A model generated the notes under the pieces. The model was not told the DNA's origin and made no database searches. It worked only from the letters and a program-made list of their open reading frames with translations. Positions 24,481 through 36,609 of a stretch of 64,000 nucleotides of DNA are shown piece after piece. The stretch's first letter is position 1. Every line of letters starts with the position of its first letter. Both the position numbers and the translations under genes were made by a program. The DNA is from Hermatobates lingyangjiaoensis (taxonomy: Eukaryota > Arthropoda > Insecta > Hemiptera > Hermatobatidae): NCBI GenBank assembly GCA_026182355.1, contig JAPFBL010000070.1, forward strand, positions 345,501 to 409,500, written 5' to 3'.

Positions 24481-25446
24481 TTCCAAGGAGAGCCATTTTG
24501 GATAAGTTAAAGTATTATTTGTTTTAATTAGCTACACAATGTCTATGATGAGTGAAATAATGTAGAAATAATTATAGCATTAATTTATACTCGAGAATGA
24601 AAATATTAAGGCTCAACTAAATTCTGGTAAATATGATAATAATGAAGCATAATAGCCCTTCGGGAAATTGTATTTAATATTATGAAATTCAAGTGGTAGC
24701 TCTTAAAGATGTATAGGATGTACATATGCAGTAAGAAAAGGTTGGTGTTATTGTTATGCTATTTGATAAAATAATATCAAAATTCAATATCTGTAGTAAC
24801 GTATTTAATTTTTACACTATTGAGACTGTTTATAATAAATTAAAAGGAAACTTCATAATACAGAGTTTATCAAATTAAATAATGCCAGTAAAAGAAAGTT
24901 ACTTTTACTTGTTACCTAGTAAACATTTCATACATACCTAGTAAAACAAAGTTATTCTTATCAAAGTATAAAACTGATTAGAAGTGCTTTTTAAAACATG
25001 AATGGAATTCAATTCAGATTAATAGGTCTCCATTTAGTATATAAATAATACTATCCAACCACATAGAATAATAGGTTCTTTATTATGTCTATTATCTATT
25101 ATAGTTCTTTATTCTGTAAAGAGCTTAATCTATACTTTATTAAAAAATCCTTCTGACAGTGTTTCAATTATTCTACAATATTTTTTACTATATGCGTACT
25201 ACTATTACTATTTTTATTGTACTATTGTAGTTTCTCCTATTTTATTTTTTCATAGTATTATTTGTATTACATACCATGCTCTTAGTGTGGATGGATTTTA
25301 GCCAGTGAATATCAATAAGTAAATAGCTTAACAAACACCTCATGACTGGTGAATATCAATTGCTCATCAAATATAATATTATATTTTATGTACTAACTAC
25401 AACTTTATCGGATTAATTTTAATTAATCCAAGTTTCATTTTAAATA

Positions 25447-25752
25447 AAGGGGTCAAATTAGTCCAGAGGTAACGTGTTCGCCTGTGGATTGTTAGATCCG
25501 GGGTTCAATATCCACTCTGGCCCTCGATTTATTTACGTGGAATGTGAACAAAAACCTGATAATCGTATCTGGGAGTGGGCGTTAAGTGGTTGGTCCTGAG
25601 CCTGTACTATGTCAAGTATATGTACGTTATAGGCACTTTAAATAATACACTTCATTTAGGACTCCCAATGTGGAATCATTGTGTAGTATCTCAAAGGGCC
25701 AAAGTTCGGCCTATGTCTGTTCTCTTGTAAGACTGCCACTGCAACATAACCT
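25447..25752 (+). mobile_element. tRNA-derived SINE, near full length
   Basis: Box A (TTAGTCCAGAGGTAACGTG), box B (GGGTTCAATATCC), body CCCTCGATTTATTTACGTGG and tail ACTGCCACTGCAACATAACC. Same family as 3714-4022. Confidence 0.88.
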
Positions 25753-26824
25753 AATTTTTTCAACAGATATTGAAATTTTTACTTATGATTGAATGTGAAA
25801 GCTATTGAGAAGACAAAAATCTTTATGTTGTTAACCGGTTGATACTTTTTTACTTATAGTAAAGTTGAGTGTAGGCCATTCCAGATTTTTTTTAAATAGT
25901 GGTAAACGTTATTTGTCAATTCCATATTGTAGAGAGGACGTCATGGAACTTTTAATTAAATAGGAAATCGTAGTATTTAACTGTCAATTAAAAACGAATT
26001 TCATTTATGGAAGTAGCTGACAGGTTATCTATAAATTAATGACTATACTCGTGGATTTAGAAAAGAGTAATTTTAACAATGACATTTAATTACCTTATAG
26101 TTCTTCATGTCACCAGTAAAATAGAATTGCAAACAAACGAATCGTTATGAGGTCATAAATATTCGAAAATAATTATAAAATGGTCGGTAAGAGCTTCCAT
26201 ACCACTGATAGGTGAATATCAAAATTGAAACAAATGGTAAACGCCAAATTTACACTTTGATGGTTTTCTTTTTAAGATTACCAGTTATTAGATGACATAC
26301 ACAAATACCTTAAAATAAAAGAAATTGTGGAGAACAATTTGAAATCGGCGATACGTTGAATTAGAAACATAATAGTTATTGAAAAAGTAAATAAACTTGA
26401 TATTATCACTCATTGGTTTAAAAATAAAAAAAAAATCAAAAATAAACAATTCAAAGCAGACTGTATGAGGAATGGATCAGACGGGAAACTTGTAATGCAG
26501 AGAGCACGAACTGATTTTGGCCACATTCGAAAATTGAAAAAAAAAATCATAGAAATGATAACCATAGTGAAATATAAAAACAATTTAAATGGTGAAAAAA
26601 TATTGTAAAAAACTGAGTATCAATTATTCCGATCTAACAGCAATATAGTAATTTTACTACTTTAGAATATTATTATATACACTATATTATATTATACGAT
26701 ATACTATAGCAGAAATGGAAAAATACGGTCTCGAAATTTTGTCTAATTAACATGTTTGAGATCCGCGACGTCATTTTTTAATGGTTTTTTATTATATCAT
26801 AGTTTTTATATATATATATATATA

Positions 26825-26904
26825 TGAGGTTTAAACAACAGTGGATTTCCATTGTGGTTTAAACCTCAATGATTGCATCAGGTGTTTATTTATTGTGATT
26901 TTTC

Positions 26905-26910
<6 letters not shown>
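26825..26910. mobile_element. minimal inverted pair, family I tail
   Basis: TGAGGTTTAAACAACAGTGG faces CATTGTGGTTTAAACCTCA, which continues into ATTGTGATTTTTCTGCATA. (TA)n lies on both sides. This is the 3' tail of the family whose full pair is at 49228-49449. Confidence 0.75.
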
Positions 26911-26950
<40 letters not shown>

Positions 26951-26953
<3 letters not shown>

Positions 26954-27105
26954 ACCGTGAAATAGAAACAAATTCAGGACTCGGTCAGTTTTTCAGGTTC
27001 AAATTAAACTCTCTTTGTCAATGTAAGGGTTTTAAATAAAAACCGAAACTTGGCAAAGAGTGTTTAATTTGAACCTGAAGAACTGACCGAGTCCTGATAA
27101 ACTTT

Positions 27106-27110
<5 letters not shown>
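26951..27110. mobile_element. PLE-terminus inverted pair, family F variant
   Basis: The arms share CAGGACTCGGTCAGTT.TTC, AGGTTCAAATTAAACTCT and CCGAAAC. The right arm has stem II GGTTTT/AAAACC then GAA and ACTTGGC. Flanked by (TA)n at both outer ends (26909-26950 and 27111-27150). Confidence 0.8.
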
Positions 27111-27164
<54 letters not shown>

Positions 27165-27292
27165 ATGTATGTGTGTGTGTTTGTTTGTGTGTGGTCGGTA
27201 TTTCCAAAATATTGTTGGAACTTGTGATTATTCTGAAGGTGGTAGGCACGATAGAGGTCACACCGTCTGGGGGATTGGATTATATATATATA

Positions 27293-28020
27293 CGAGTGTA
27301 AATAAAATAGTGAGACTGATTTTTTTTAAATTTTCTATTCAAATATAATTACAATGTGATATTGTCACCTTCAAAATAGTTCCCTTCGGAAGCCACACAG
27401 CGCTGGAGACGGTCCTTCCAATCATTGTAGCATTGCTGGAACTCGGATTCTGGAATGGCCTTCAGCTGGTCGGTTACAGCAGTTTGTATGTTTTGTAGTG
27501 TCCCGAAATGAGTTCCCTTGAGGTGATTTTTCAATCTCGGGAAGATGAAAAAGTCACAAGGACTCAAGTCTGGTGAATAAGGAGGCTGAGGAGCAACAGG
27601 AATGTTTTTACTGGCCAAAAACTCGTTTATTGAGATGGCAGTGTGACAGGGCGCGTTGTCGTGATGCAACACCCACTTGTCTTTGATGTTGATTTGATGA
27701 TGATTCAAATTCAACTGTTCCCCGATCATTCTGACTGTCAAGCGTCGATCTGAACGCACAAGGTTCCGTACTCTGTTGACATTTTCATCGGTGTTTGCAC
27801 TTGAAGGCCTTCCGCTTCGTGGTTCATCTTCAATCGACTCTCTTCCTTCTGAAAATTCCTTAAACCGCCGAAAAACCTGTGCCCTTGATAAAACACGTTC
27901 TCCATAGGCCTCCTGAAGTTTTTCAAATGTTTCGGTTGCATTATGTCCAAGCCACGCGTCTCCTGCGTTGCCAGATCGAAAGCGACGTTGCCAGTCTCAC
28001 TACTTTATTTACACACCTCG
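27293..28020 (-). mobile_element. mariner element, internally deleted
   Basis: A 728-bp Tc1/mariner copy. Terminal inverted repeats: CGAG.TGTAAATAAA.TAGTGAGACT at 27293 and its counterpart CGAGGTGTGTAAATAAAGTA on the other strand from 28020. A TA target duplication lies at 27291-27292 and 28021-28022. Full-length mariners are about 1.3 kb, so roughly 0.5 kb is missing. The transposase reading runs on the minus strand. Confidence 0.93.
27349..27960 (-). pseudogene. mariner transposase remnant
   Basis: The C-terminal frame (27349-27759) encodes catalytic-domain residues: HHDNAPCHTA (second aspartate), YSPDLSPCDFFIF (third aspartate of D,D34D) and the usual end YFEGD. Upstream, frames with GRPSS and the helix-turn-helix region are split by frameshifts around 27740-27950. 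The segment that should carry the first catalytic aspartate (TGDES) is deleted between LNHH and KDKWVLHHD. The protein cannot be a transposase. Only the ends could still be moved in trans by a related enzyme. Confidence 0.9.
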
Positions 28021-28466
28021 TATATATATTATGTATATATAAATAAAAAAAATGTCAAGGAATTTCAATTACTGTGCAAGGGAAGATAGTTCTAAAAAAT
28101 GAAAACACTAATACTCTATGCTCCATCTATATATTTAATACTGGTATTAATTTTTTAATACGATTCATTAATAAATAAAGTTCACTTTTACTTTAGTAGA
28201 CAGACAGCTAAATAAAAAAGTGTAAACAGAATTTTTTATATAAATATTTGTATATCTTTATAATTTGTTTACATTCTTAGAAACAAATTTAACTATTCTT
28301 TAATATATTTTTCTTGAAAAAGTAAAAATTAAACTATTAAAATTCATTTTTCTTTCAAGTAAGATGTTAGTTTTGATGCTTTAAAAATATACTTCTTAAG
28401 TTAATTTCTGTGGTGCTAACAATGATACTTTAAAAAAATGTATCGAAATACATATTGATAATGATA

Positions 28467-28580
28467 TAACAAGATTTCACAATAAACATGTGAAATGAAA
28501 TGGGGCTTGATGATACAGTTTTTTAATAGACGTCCAAACCATTTCCCATTTCGTATTGTGGTTTGGACGTTGATGGATAA
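28467..28580. mobile_element. diverged family A-like inverted pair
   Basis: AACAAGATTTCACAATAAAC and GACGTCCAAACCA face CCATTTCGTATTGTGG and TGGTTTGGACGTTGAT. The hammerhead-like core is absent. Confidence 0.6.
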
Positions 28581-29602
28581 TGAGGAAGATAATCGTATTT
28601 TAGGGTCTTGAAAGTAATTTTTTTAAGCATAATTAACCATTTATATGTATGATATAAACTAAAAAGAGATAAATAGGTACTTTTGACTGTGCAGGAACAT
28701 CTTTATTGTATAAAATCTCGTATTCTTTTCTTTTAAATGCTTACATTTAAAGTAAAGGGTACTTCATTAGATACAAATTCAGAAATCCATTTCTTGTTCT
28801 ACTGTAAATTTTAGAGCGCTGAAATATAGTGTTCTATTCTGGGACAGTAGTTGAATGACTTGATAAATAAAATTTTTATGACTTTTGATATGTGGAAAAT
28901 GCAGATTTCATGGGGCTTGATCATACAGTTTTTTAAATTCATTGAAATATCATGGCTTCGTTTCAGATATTTTTTACGTTTACATCATTGCTGTAATGTT
29001 ATGGCTTCATTAATTTTCTGAATCACCATAATTATAATAAAATTAAGTTTAGTTTACTAATTTTTTTAGGTACAAAAAATAAACTGCTGGAGTATATACT
29101 GATGAATTCAATTCGATTGCTTTTATTTCATAGTAATAATTTTTATTTTAAATTTTGATATAAGTAATATCAAGTTGATTTCTTGAGAAAAGACTTATTT
29201 GGAAGGGTTTTCCAGACTGAAGGGTCTTAGGGAAAGTGAAATGTGTTTTAGAGACAAGTTCATCAGTGGTGACTGGAGAGTCAAACTGGAATTGAAGCCT
29301 CCCCGCTTTGACTCTAGCCCACAACACTTGCAGACGACTGTTTGACAACTTCAGCCCCCCCCCCCACCACACTCTCTCTATCTCTCAATCCATTCCAAAC
29401 CTCTTCCAATAACCTTTGATTTTTACAATTTCCCTTTAAAAGCCTCATAACTAAACACTAAAAGAGATAAAGTTTTAAAGCAATTGAAAATTTGGATTCA
29501 AATGTTTTTATTTTATAAATCCGAAGTTATTGATATAGTTTATATGATAAAATATCATTTGCCAAAGATGATAGCAATGTTAGCTAAACCATTTCTTGTT
29601 TG

Positions 29603-29676
29603 ATAACTAAGGTTATAGAACATTGAGCACAGTTTGAACTTGGATGGGTGACGCCTCGTGTTGTTGATTCCCACGG
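29603..29676 (+). mobile_element. 5S rRNA-derived SINE fragment
   Basis: AAGGTTATAGAACATTGAGC, AACTTGGATGGGTGACGCC and CGTGTTGTTG follow the order of the 3' half of 5S rRNA. Internal control region partly recognisable. Not a functional 5S gene. Confidence 0.6.
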
Positions 29677-29884
29677 TAATGGTGCTCATGGTTTAAAATA
29701 GTGTTTAAATTACTTATGAACCACTGCCTTCCTCTTTGTAAAGCCCATAAGACGTTACACCTGTATAAGAGAGCCAGTTAAAAAAAATTTAGTTTCAACT
29801 TTTAGCAAAGAACATATCTTTTACTTCATTTCTTGTTACAATCTGTTATAGTGTGGGATATACTCATGATGGAGAATTTTAAAA

Positions 29885-30075
29885 ATTACTTCACACAAAA
29901 TAGTTTTATGTCAAAATTAACAACTCCTTTCGAGCACTTAATGCTCTTCTTCAGCTTTACGTTTGCATTATTGTGATAACACCCTCAACAGTGTAGATGT
30001 AAACCTGAAGAAGAACATTAAGCGCTTGAAACGCGTTGTTAGTTTAGACACATAACTTTTCTGTGTGGAGGCTGT
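29885..30075. mobile_element. PLE-terminus inverted pair, family D
   Basis: Right arm: stem I AAC (30002-30004), CTGAAGA, extra A (30012), a degenerate stem II, GAA (30028-30030), ACGCGT (30031-30036), T, stem I GTT. The left arm (minus) has a perfect stem II GAGCA/TGCTC and GAA. The arms differ by many substitutions, so this is an old insertion. Confidence 0.75.
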
Positions 30076-30459
30076 GTGGTCAACTGCGGAAACATTGGAC
30101 TGCATCTGGACTCTCTGGACAGGTCTGAAGCTCCAGATTTTTGAGCTGAATGTAGATGTGGAGTGAAGAGGGTGATGTTTCTATCAACTCATTGTAATTG
30201 ACCCCTAAGTTGGACTCAATGAATTTTTGTTGAAGTTGAATATAATGGCAGAAAGATTGTCGTCCTTTTGGATTACTCCAACCTACTTAGTCAGGAAGGA
30301 TGTCACATATCAAGAATGTTGTCCAGTTGATAATACTTTATTACATTTTTACTCTGTCAATGAAGTATGTAATCAATTTTTACATTTCAAATCATAATAA
30401 TTTGAAAAATGCAGGTACTGGTTATAATAAAAATGAAAGTATATTCTGAAGCTCCTTAG

Positions 30460-30744
30460 GGTGGGATATCCTTCCCAAGAACAACTTCCCGTCCGTGGAC
30501 ACTAGCCGGAGAGTACCCTACACGTAAAGCTACCGTGGTGTTTCACAATAAGAAATCAACAGGTGTCACCTGGAAGGGCAAAACATTTCATAAGATTGAC
30601 AGGAAATTACTCCAAAGTAGCAACCAATTGAGCGAAATCAAGAAACACATCATGCAGTTGTGTGTGCCTTTCTTAGTTCCTTGCCAGAAAAGCCAAGAAG
30701 AAAACCTTGCAGGCAGGTTAAAAGCTTCCATCACCAATAGGTGA
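30460..30744 (+). CDS. open segment of unknown identity, possible terminal exon
   Basis: A frame of 94 codons ends in TGA and is less AT-rich than its surroundings. It starts right after CTCCTTAG|G, which fits a splice acceptor. The inferred peptide contains LAGEYPTRKATVVFHN and TWKGKTFHKID. I recognise no family. Upstream exons are not visible, and a stop precedes the acceptor in the same frame, as expected for an intron. It could equally be a fossil coding fragment of a transposon. Confidence 0.3.
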   Translation, partial: GGISFPRTTSRPWTLAGEYPTRKATVVFHNKKSTGVTWKGKTFHKIDRKLLQSSNQLSEIKKHIMQLCVPFLVPCQKSQEENLAGRLKASITNR

Positions 30745-30864
30745 AGCCACATAAAGGGAGGAAAGAGATATTACACACGAGTATAAATATTTTTCGCTAT
30801 TGGTTGGACTGTTAGCCAATAGCAAAAGCTTTTGCTTTTGTAGTGCGAATGTACTCCTTAATAA

Positions 30865-31133
30865 AATAGCTAAAATGATCAAGAAAAAATTATCAAACGA
30901 TTACAAGAAAAGAACACGTAGAAACAACAACATAACTAAATTAAATATTTTGACATCGTCGTCATTAGGAGAAGAAAAAGAAAAAGAGGAGCTCTGTTGC
31001 TGTTTACCAACCAAGCGGTATTCCTTTCCTTCTTCTTCTCCTGATGACGATGAGGTCGACATTTTTAAGTGAGTTGCATTGATGCTCTACATGTTTTTTT
31101 GTTGCAATCGTTTGATATGTTGTCCTAGCAGAT
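30865..31133. mobile_element. PLE-terminus inverted pair, family K
   Basis: The left arm (30865-30998, minus) and the right arm (about 31017-31133) share TATCAAACGATT, AGGAGAAGAA and TGATGACGA. The right arm reads CTC, CTGATGA, extra C, GA...TC, GAC. Not next to a long (TA)n, unlike most pairs. Confidence 0.65.
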
Positions 31134-31139
31134 TATGGC

Positions 31140-33140
31140 ATGTTTTTAAATGTATGTTTATTTCATATCATTATACTTTATGGATTGAATTATGTAGGCC
31201 TATCTTTGATTATTCTATATTATGAGTTGATTTTTTTTTATTTTGGTCATTAAGGAGTTCAATACCTAACAATTATACTAACAATACCTAACAGAGACTT
31301 TGCATGCCCTTAAGTATGTACACCGAAAAATGCAACGTTGTAATGATCTACTACCTCAATACCCAAAAGAAATTAAAGGTCTTTTATACAGAAATTTTCT
31401 AGAAGAAGTCCACTTGTCGAATATTACATGCATCTATAAATATATATAATGATGGATACAAAGAATTCTCAATTTATGTTGAACCATGAACTTTACATTA
31501 CTTACGACTTTCTGAATATACAACAACATTTATATTCACTATTGATATTTCCAAACTTCCGCTAAAAGTTCCCAACATCTTTTGTAATCTTCATTAAAAT
31601 AATCTACAAATAAATCCCAAGGTAATATTGAATTTCCCAAGTTCTGGGAAACACAATGAAACAATAGCAAATGTTTATGGACATTCAAATTAAATCATTC
31701 TTTTTCTAATGAATATTATGAATGTTTTTTTATTTTTTAACTTCAAAAAAACATTTATTTCATTATAGTTTTCTTAAAATCTTAGCATTGACAAAGGAAT
31801 TATTGTTTTGCTATATATTTCTTGTTTATTTCAAACTCTCTGACATTTTAAACAAAATTATTTTCTTTAAGAAATAGAATGTTATTGTACGTTTAATTTA
31901 CATTATGTTGGTGTATGTTTCTTTGATTGGTAAATAGATTTAAAATGGAAAATCTATAAAAGTCTATACATCGATCAAACAAAATTTAATAGTGTTTAAT
32001 TCTTAAAAAAATAAGCAATTTAAATTATTGTTATTGTTAATAAAATAAGTAATAAATTAAAATTGACCAATTAATATTTATTTCGCTCAGTTATTATTTA
32101 TTTTATTGGATCTGGGGAACCCAATCAAATTCGAATCGTTTAACCATTAAAATTAATATATTTTTTCAATTAATTAGAATAGGAAAAAATAAGTATGGAA
32201 TATTTTTTGAAAACTTACACTTTTTATTTTGTAGAAGGCAAAAGATTCTATAAAATTCCAAATTGAATTCGGTTTGATAACTATGGCTCTGTATGAATCG
32301 AAAGGAGATGCAAAAGTCAATCTTTCTATTTGTGTCAAATACAGAATGGAGGGTTTTAGATACAGTTCTTTTAAAAGATTAAAAACAGGTTCTTTTTGGA
32401 CAATTTCCGAATTAAGAACATCGGAGTTTTATAAGTATATAGATATGCAATGAATATGACGTAGAGCATTTCAACTATTTTAACTGCATACATTAACTAT
32501 AATTTCAAGTGAAAAGGTTATGTTGAAGTCTCATTCCCTGCAGTTATAAATGCATATGTTATTGGTAAAGTATGAAACTCCGGCATTCTAGAATGCATAC
32601 TATATTAGTATTACATACAGTAAATACTAATACTATTACATATAGTATTACATATGGTAAAGTATTACATAATTTCCCTAAGCATTCTATAAAATGATGA
32701 GGTTATTAAGTCAATGATTTTCATTTCTCAAAAATAAAAATATTATTCTCAAAATATTATAAGAGTGATTAAAAAAAAAGTATTCAAAATGTATAAAGCA
32801 AAATGAAAGTCGTACAAAACATAATTCATGCCTTTCTTATTAAGAGAAACGGAATTATGGTATAAAAAATAAGAAATTCACCTACTTGTTGTTGCAACAT
32901 TTCATATTTTGGCACTTTGTTTTACATTTGACTTGGCCTCTGTCACTGGACAGTGATTCCTACTGACAGGAGAGAAATTTCGTGGTCACAAAAATCTTCA
33001 ATTTTAAACAAATCCTTAGAGCATTATTTTATACTTTGCTGGTTTTTCATATGGTATTCAATAGAATTTCCTAGGAAATGTGTAAAATATATAAATTGTT
33101 TCATATATTGTCGGCTAGTTTTTGGTATTATATACAATGC
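31140..33140. other. no recognised gene
   Basis: AT-rich; only short direct repeats such as ATACATATAGTATTACATA near 32620-32670. Nothing else is supported. Confidence 0.4.
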
Positions 33141-33148
33141 CTAGGCAC

Positions 33149-33540
33149 CTAAGTTCCCTGTAAGCTGCGCGGATGCACAATCGCTCGCACATACTCTGCG
33201 CACAACAAAACTAATCCAGAGCACAAAAAAAGTCAATATAGAGTCGCCAAAAAAAAAAAAAAAATTCTAACCTTTGAAAAAAATGAAATAGCATTTTGAA
33301 AAGTAAAATACACTATTTTTCTTATATTATCAACTTAGAACAATCATGAAATGCCCTTTTTTTCTAGTTTATTATTTTTTTAAATTAAATAGGATACAAT
33401 ATAAAATCAATAACAAAAAAATTACAAATAAAGTATTTTTAAAACACTTCCTATAGTCACTTTTGTTTTTTAGACAAGACATTTTTTAATTTCATTGATC
33501 ATATTTCAAGATCATAGAAATTACCATTTTGCTGTGAGTA

Positions 33541-33579
<39 letters not shown>

Positions 33580-33652
33580 TTACTGTGGTCCCTAGTCTCC
33601 TCAGAGAGTTTATGTGTGTGCGCAGATGCATGAAAATTTAGAGGGAACATTG
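33149..33652. mobile_element. hAT-type MITE with 8-bp target duplication
   Basis: Ends CTAAGTTCCCTGTAA and (other strand) CAATGTTCCCTCTAAATTTT. The octamer CTAGGCAC flanks both sides (33141-33148 and 33653-33660). Subterminal GCTGCGC and GCGCAGATGCA blocks are also inverted. The interior holds a (TA)n tract at 33543-33577. Confidence 0.9.
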
Positions 33653-33759
33653 CTAGGCACTCTATAAAATGCTGGATTTCATTCTTTTCCTGTAACATAT
33701 ATACTGGAGCACATGTCAGAAAAATTGTTATCGAATATTACATGAGGATTGAAAACTGA

Positions 33760-34150
33760 TTGAGCTGTTCAATATGTTCAGTTATATTGAAATCAAATAC
33801 AACCTGTTCCGATTGTGAAAGCTGGTTGGAATGCATTTTTGAGTTTCAATATCCAAAAGTGCATGACTGTTTGGTATTAATTTCTATAATACTGTTGGCG
33901 AAACGTGACGGATGTAGCAAGAGGGTGCAAACTAATCTTGGTTTGTTGGCCTCCGAGATCTCTTTCTTCACATCTCTTGGAGAGCCGGTTTTAATTAAGA
34001 AGTGGTGGATATATATCTCGGGAGCAGCAGCCCGGTAATTGGAGCCATCCGTCTTTAAGCACAAGGTTTACGATATCTCCATCGCTTTCGAGCCACTTGC
34101 CCTGCTCTTGATTCCCTTTAAAATTAATCATAACAATTGAACCCACTGTC
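33760..34150. other. less AT-rich unique segment, no gene recognised
   Basis: A 92-codon plus frame and a 72-codon minus frame overlap here, and neither shows a domain. Base composition is closer to coding than the flanks, but splice signals are not convincing. Confidence 0.3.
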
Positions 34151-34605
34151 ACACTTCATCTGCTGCTAATCCTTGTACAAATCCTTAGTGACTCTTCAAT
34201 CCCTGCAGGGCCTAAATATCTTCCAACATAAAAAAACTTTATTCGAACGATGAATGGAAAATAATCAAACAAGTCAAAACTATTATTTAATCGTCCTACA
34301 ATTATAGCTACAACAAAATATAAGTTTTCTAGTCGTAACTGTAATTATATATATATATATATATATTTGATTAAACTCTTTATGGATCTTTGCTCTTGTC
34401 ACTTTTCTACATTTGAAATTATCAGGTATATTAAACAACAATTCTTGTAATATTTTATACACAAGCTTGCCATTATTAAGAACTATTTACTTAAATAACT
34501 TTATTAAAATCAATCAACATGTCTATCACCATAGACCAACAAGTGTCTTTGTATCTTTATTCTGTGTCTATAGTTTACTGTGATACATATATATATATAT
34601 ATATA

Positions 34606-34735
34606 AACTAGAATTTTCAAAAGAAGACACAGAAATGAAATAACTGAAACTCACTACTATATTTCGATGGCCTCGACATCAGGAAGATAGATATAAAATC
34701 ACTCTAAAGGCTGATAACGACTGGCTTCTGTTCAG
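34606..34735 (-). mobile_element. PLE-terminus arm, family Q
   Basis: Same arm as 13135-13250: CTGATG, TCGAGG.CATC, GAA, ATATAGTAGTGAG. It faces a family B arm (34757-34882), forming a head-to-head pair of two different families. Confidence 0.7.
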
Positions 34736-34756
34736 AAAAAAACCAAAGATATATTT

Positions 34757-34882
34757 ATCAGTTAGCTTCAGCTACTCAAAGGGACTTCTTCTGCCCCATG
34801 ACGACGAATGTCGAATTATCGTTGTGAGTCTTTTTTGTGTGTGTTTTTATTTGTTTTTCTCTTTCCTGTGTGAACTATATAC
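34757..34882 (+). mobile_element. PLE-terminus arm, family B
   Basis: GTTAGCTTCAGCTACTCAAA, then CCCATGACGACGAATGTCGAA and ATCG. Matches 37185-37305. Confidence 0.75.
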
Positions 34883-34884
34883 AT

Positions 34885-35045
34885 AGTCGGTTACTAGCCG
34901 TTGCGTCTACAACGTGCTTGGTCTGCCTTTTTCTTTTCTCCTGAAGTCGGATTGCCCGAAAGTTTGAGTTTGTTTCTTTACTTAAGTGTGTTTCTTTACT
35001 TTGTGTGCTACCTATCTTCAATTTTGAACTGTTATATATATATTA
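34885..35045 (+). mobile_element. PLE-terminus arm, family E
   Basis: GTCGGTTACTAGCCG, TTTTCTCCTGAAGTCGGATT, GCCCGAAAG, TTTGAGTTTG and the tail CTTCAATTTTGAACTG. Directly follows the family B arm in the same orientation. Confidence 0.75.
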
Positions 35046-35161
35046 CAAAGCTAAATATATTAGGTATAAATTTAATTTTGTTTTATTGGAATTCATCAAT
35101 TTATGTTGCATATTAAAAAACATTTATATATTTTTATTATTATGTTATTAATGTAATTAAT

Positions 35162-35539
35162 TTATAAATTGTTATTTATATAATTATAAATTCTGCAATT
35201 CAACTCACTTGGAGAATCTACAATTCTACTACTCATCTGACATGAATAGAAATTTACAGTATTTTCATGTAATATAATAAGAGAACTTATAATTTCGGTA
35301 ATACTTATGCAAGTTTTTCGCCTGATTTGAGGAGTCCAAGTTTTTTTTGATTGAATTATTTGCCAGAGGAACACCTCTAAAGAGAACCTAATTGCATATT
35401 GGCAAATCAAAATACATGGTATAGGTGTCGGGCTTGGCACTGAGCCACCTACACTCATGCCAGTGTAACCTCTAATTAGACACAATCCAGATAACGTATA
35501 GCATATCCCAGGCTTGAATTTCTCATTAAAACTGTCCAA
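35162..35539 (-). other. 125-codon open frame, probably not a gene
   Basis: No recognisable domain, no promoter and an end embedded in AT-rich sequence. Composition and low-complexity stretches argue for chance. Confidence 0.2.
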
Positions 35540-35761
35540 GTTGCTAACAAGCGATGGTCGAATCTTGTTTAAGTGTTACTGCTATCCCTAATGTTGTCTA
35601 ACCACTCTGTATATATGTAGATGAAAACATATTTTTATTTCATTTTAAATTTGTGTTCTTAACAGTTACCATACAAAACCAGTCTTTTACTCAAAATGTC
35701 AAAATGATTATTCTAACGTAGTGTTAATTTATATGACGAACGTTAGTTTATAAACATCAGT

Positions 35762-36012
35762 ATAGAAACAACGGGGTCCAGTGCGGGTATTGGAGCCGAG
35801 ATCTACCAGTCCAGAGGGGAGCACGTCGCCACTGGGCTACTCTGGCGAGCACGTCGCCACTGGGCTACCCTGGTGAGCACGTCGCCACTGGGCTACCCTG
35901 GTGAGCACGTCGCCACTGGGCTACCCTGGTAAGCATGTCGCCACTGGGCTACCCTGGTGAGCACGTCGCCACTAGGCTAACCTGTCGAGCACGTCGCCGC
36001 TGGGCTACCCTG
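35762..36012 (-). repeat. tRNA-SINE head with its box A region tandemly amplified
   Basis: On the minus strand a box-B-containing stretch (CTGGACTGGTAGATC, GGCTCCAATACCC) is preceded by about eight 28-bp units, GTAGCCCAGTGGCGACGTGC plus TC.CCAGG. Each unit contains a Pol III box A of the SINE family. No SINE body follows. Confidence 0.85.
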
Positions 36013-36235
36013 GCCCCCTCTGTTAAAGTTAACTGATCATCCTGACGTTGCTGGTCCTAAATATTAAGATAATTATCCCTTATCCCGACGTCACTCATTT
36101 AAAGAAGGTTGTTAAATCAAAACAACAAGAATCACTTTATTATACAAAATAACGCACCTAAAATCCATAAATAACAAACTATTATTTTTTTGTTTTATAT
36201 ATATTATATATTAACATTTTTATATTATATATAAC

Positions 36236-36609
36236 AAAATAAAAGATTATCACGACTCGGTCAGTTCTTCAGGTTCAAATTAAACTCTCATTGCCAACGA
36301 TTCGGTTTCTATTTAAAACCTTTTTAATTGGCAGAAGTATACAATTTCGAAAAAGAAAAACTAAGCATTACATTAGAGATTATTTTACAAAGAAAACAGC
36401 CTGTCAATTGCTACGTTTTCATTCCACAGTAATCCATTATGTTATTGTAATCTACAGAATGTTTTCTTAGTGAAATAATTGTATACTTCTTCCTATGAAA
36501 AAGGTTTTAAATAAAAACCGAAACGTTGGCAATGAAAGTTTAATTTGAACCTGAAGAACTGAGCAAGTCCTGATAAAGTATTATTTTGTTTCTACTTCAC
36601 GGTCGATAC

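Noticed and set aside
33760..34064. Overlapping 92- and 72-codon frames as a gene
   Set aside because: No domain and no splice or promoter support. The cysteine words at the start do not fit a known zinc finger spacing.
35162..35539. 125-codon minus-strand open frame
   Set aside because: No recognisable domain or promoter, and composition is like the AT-rich surroundings.
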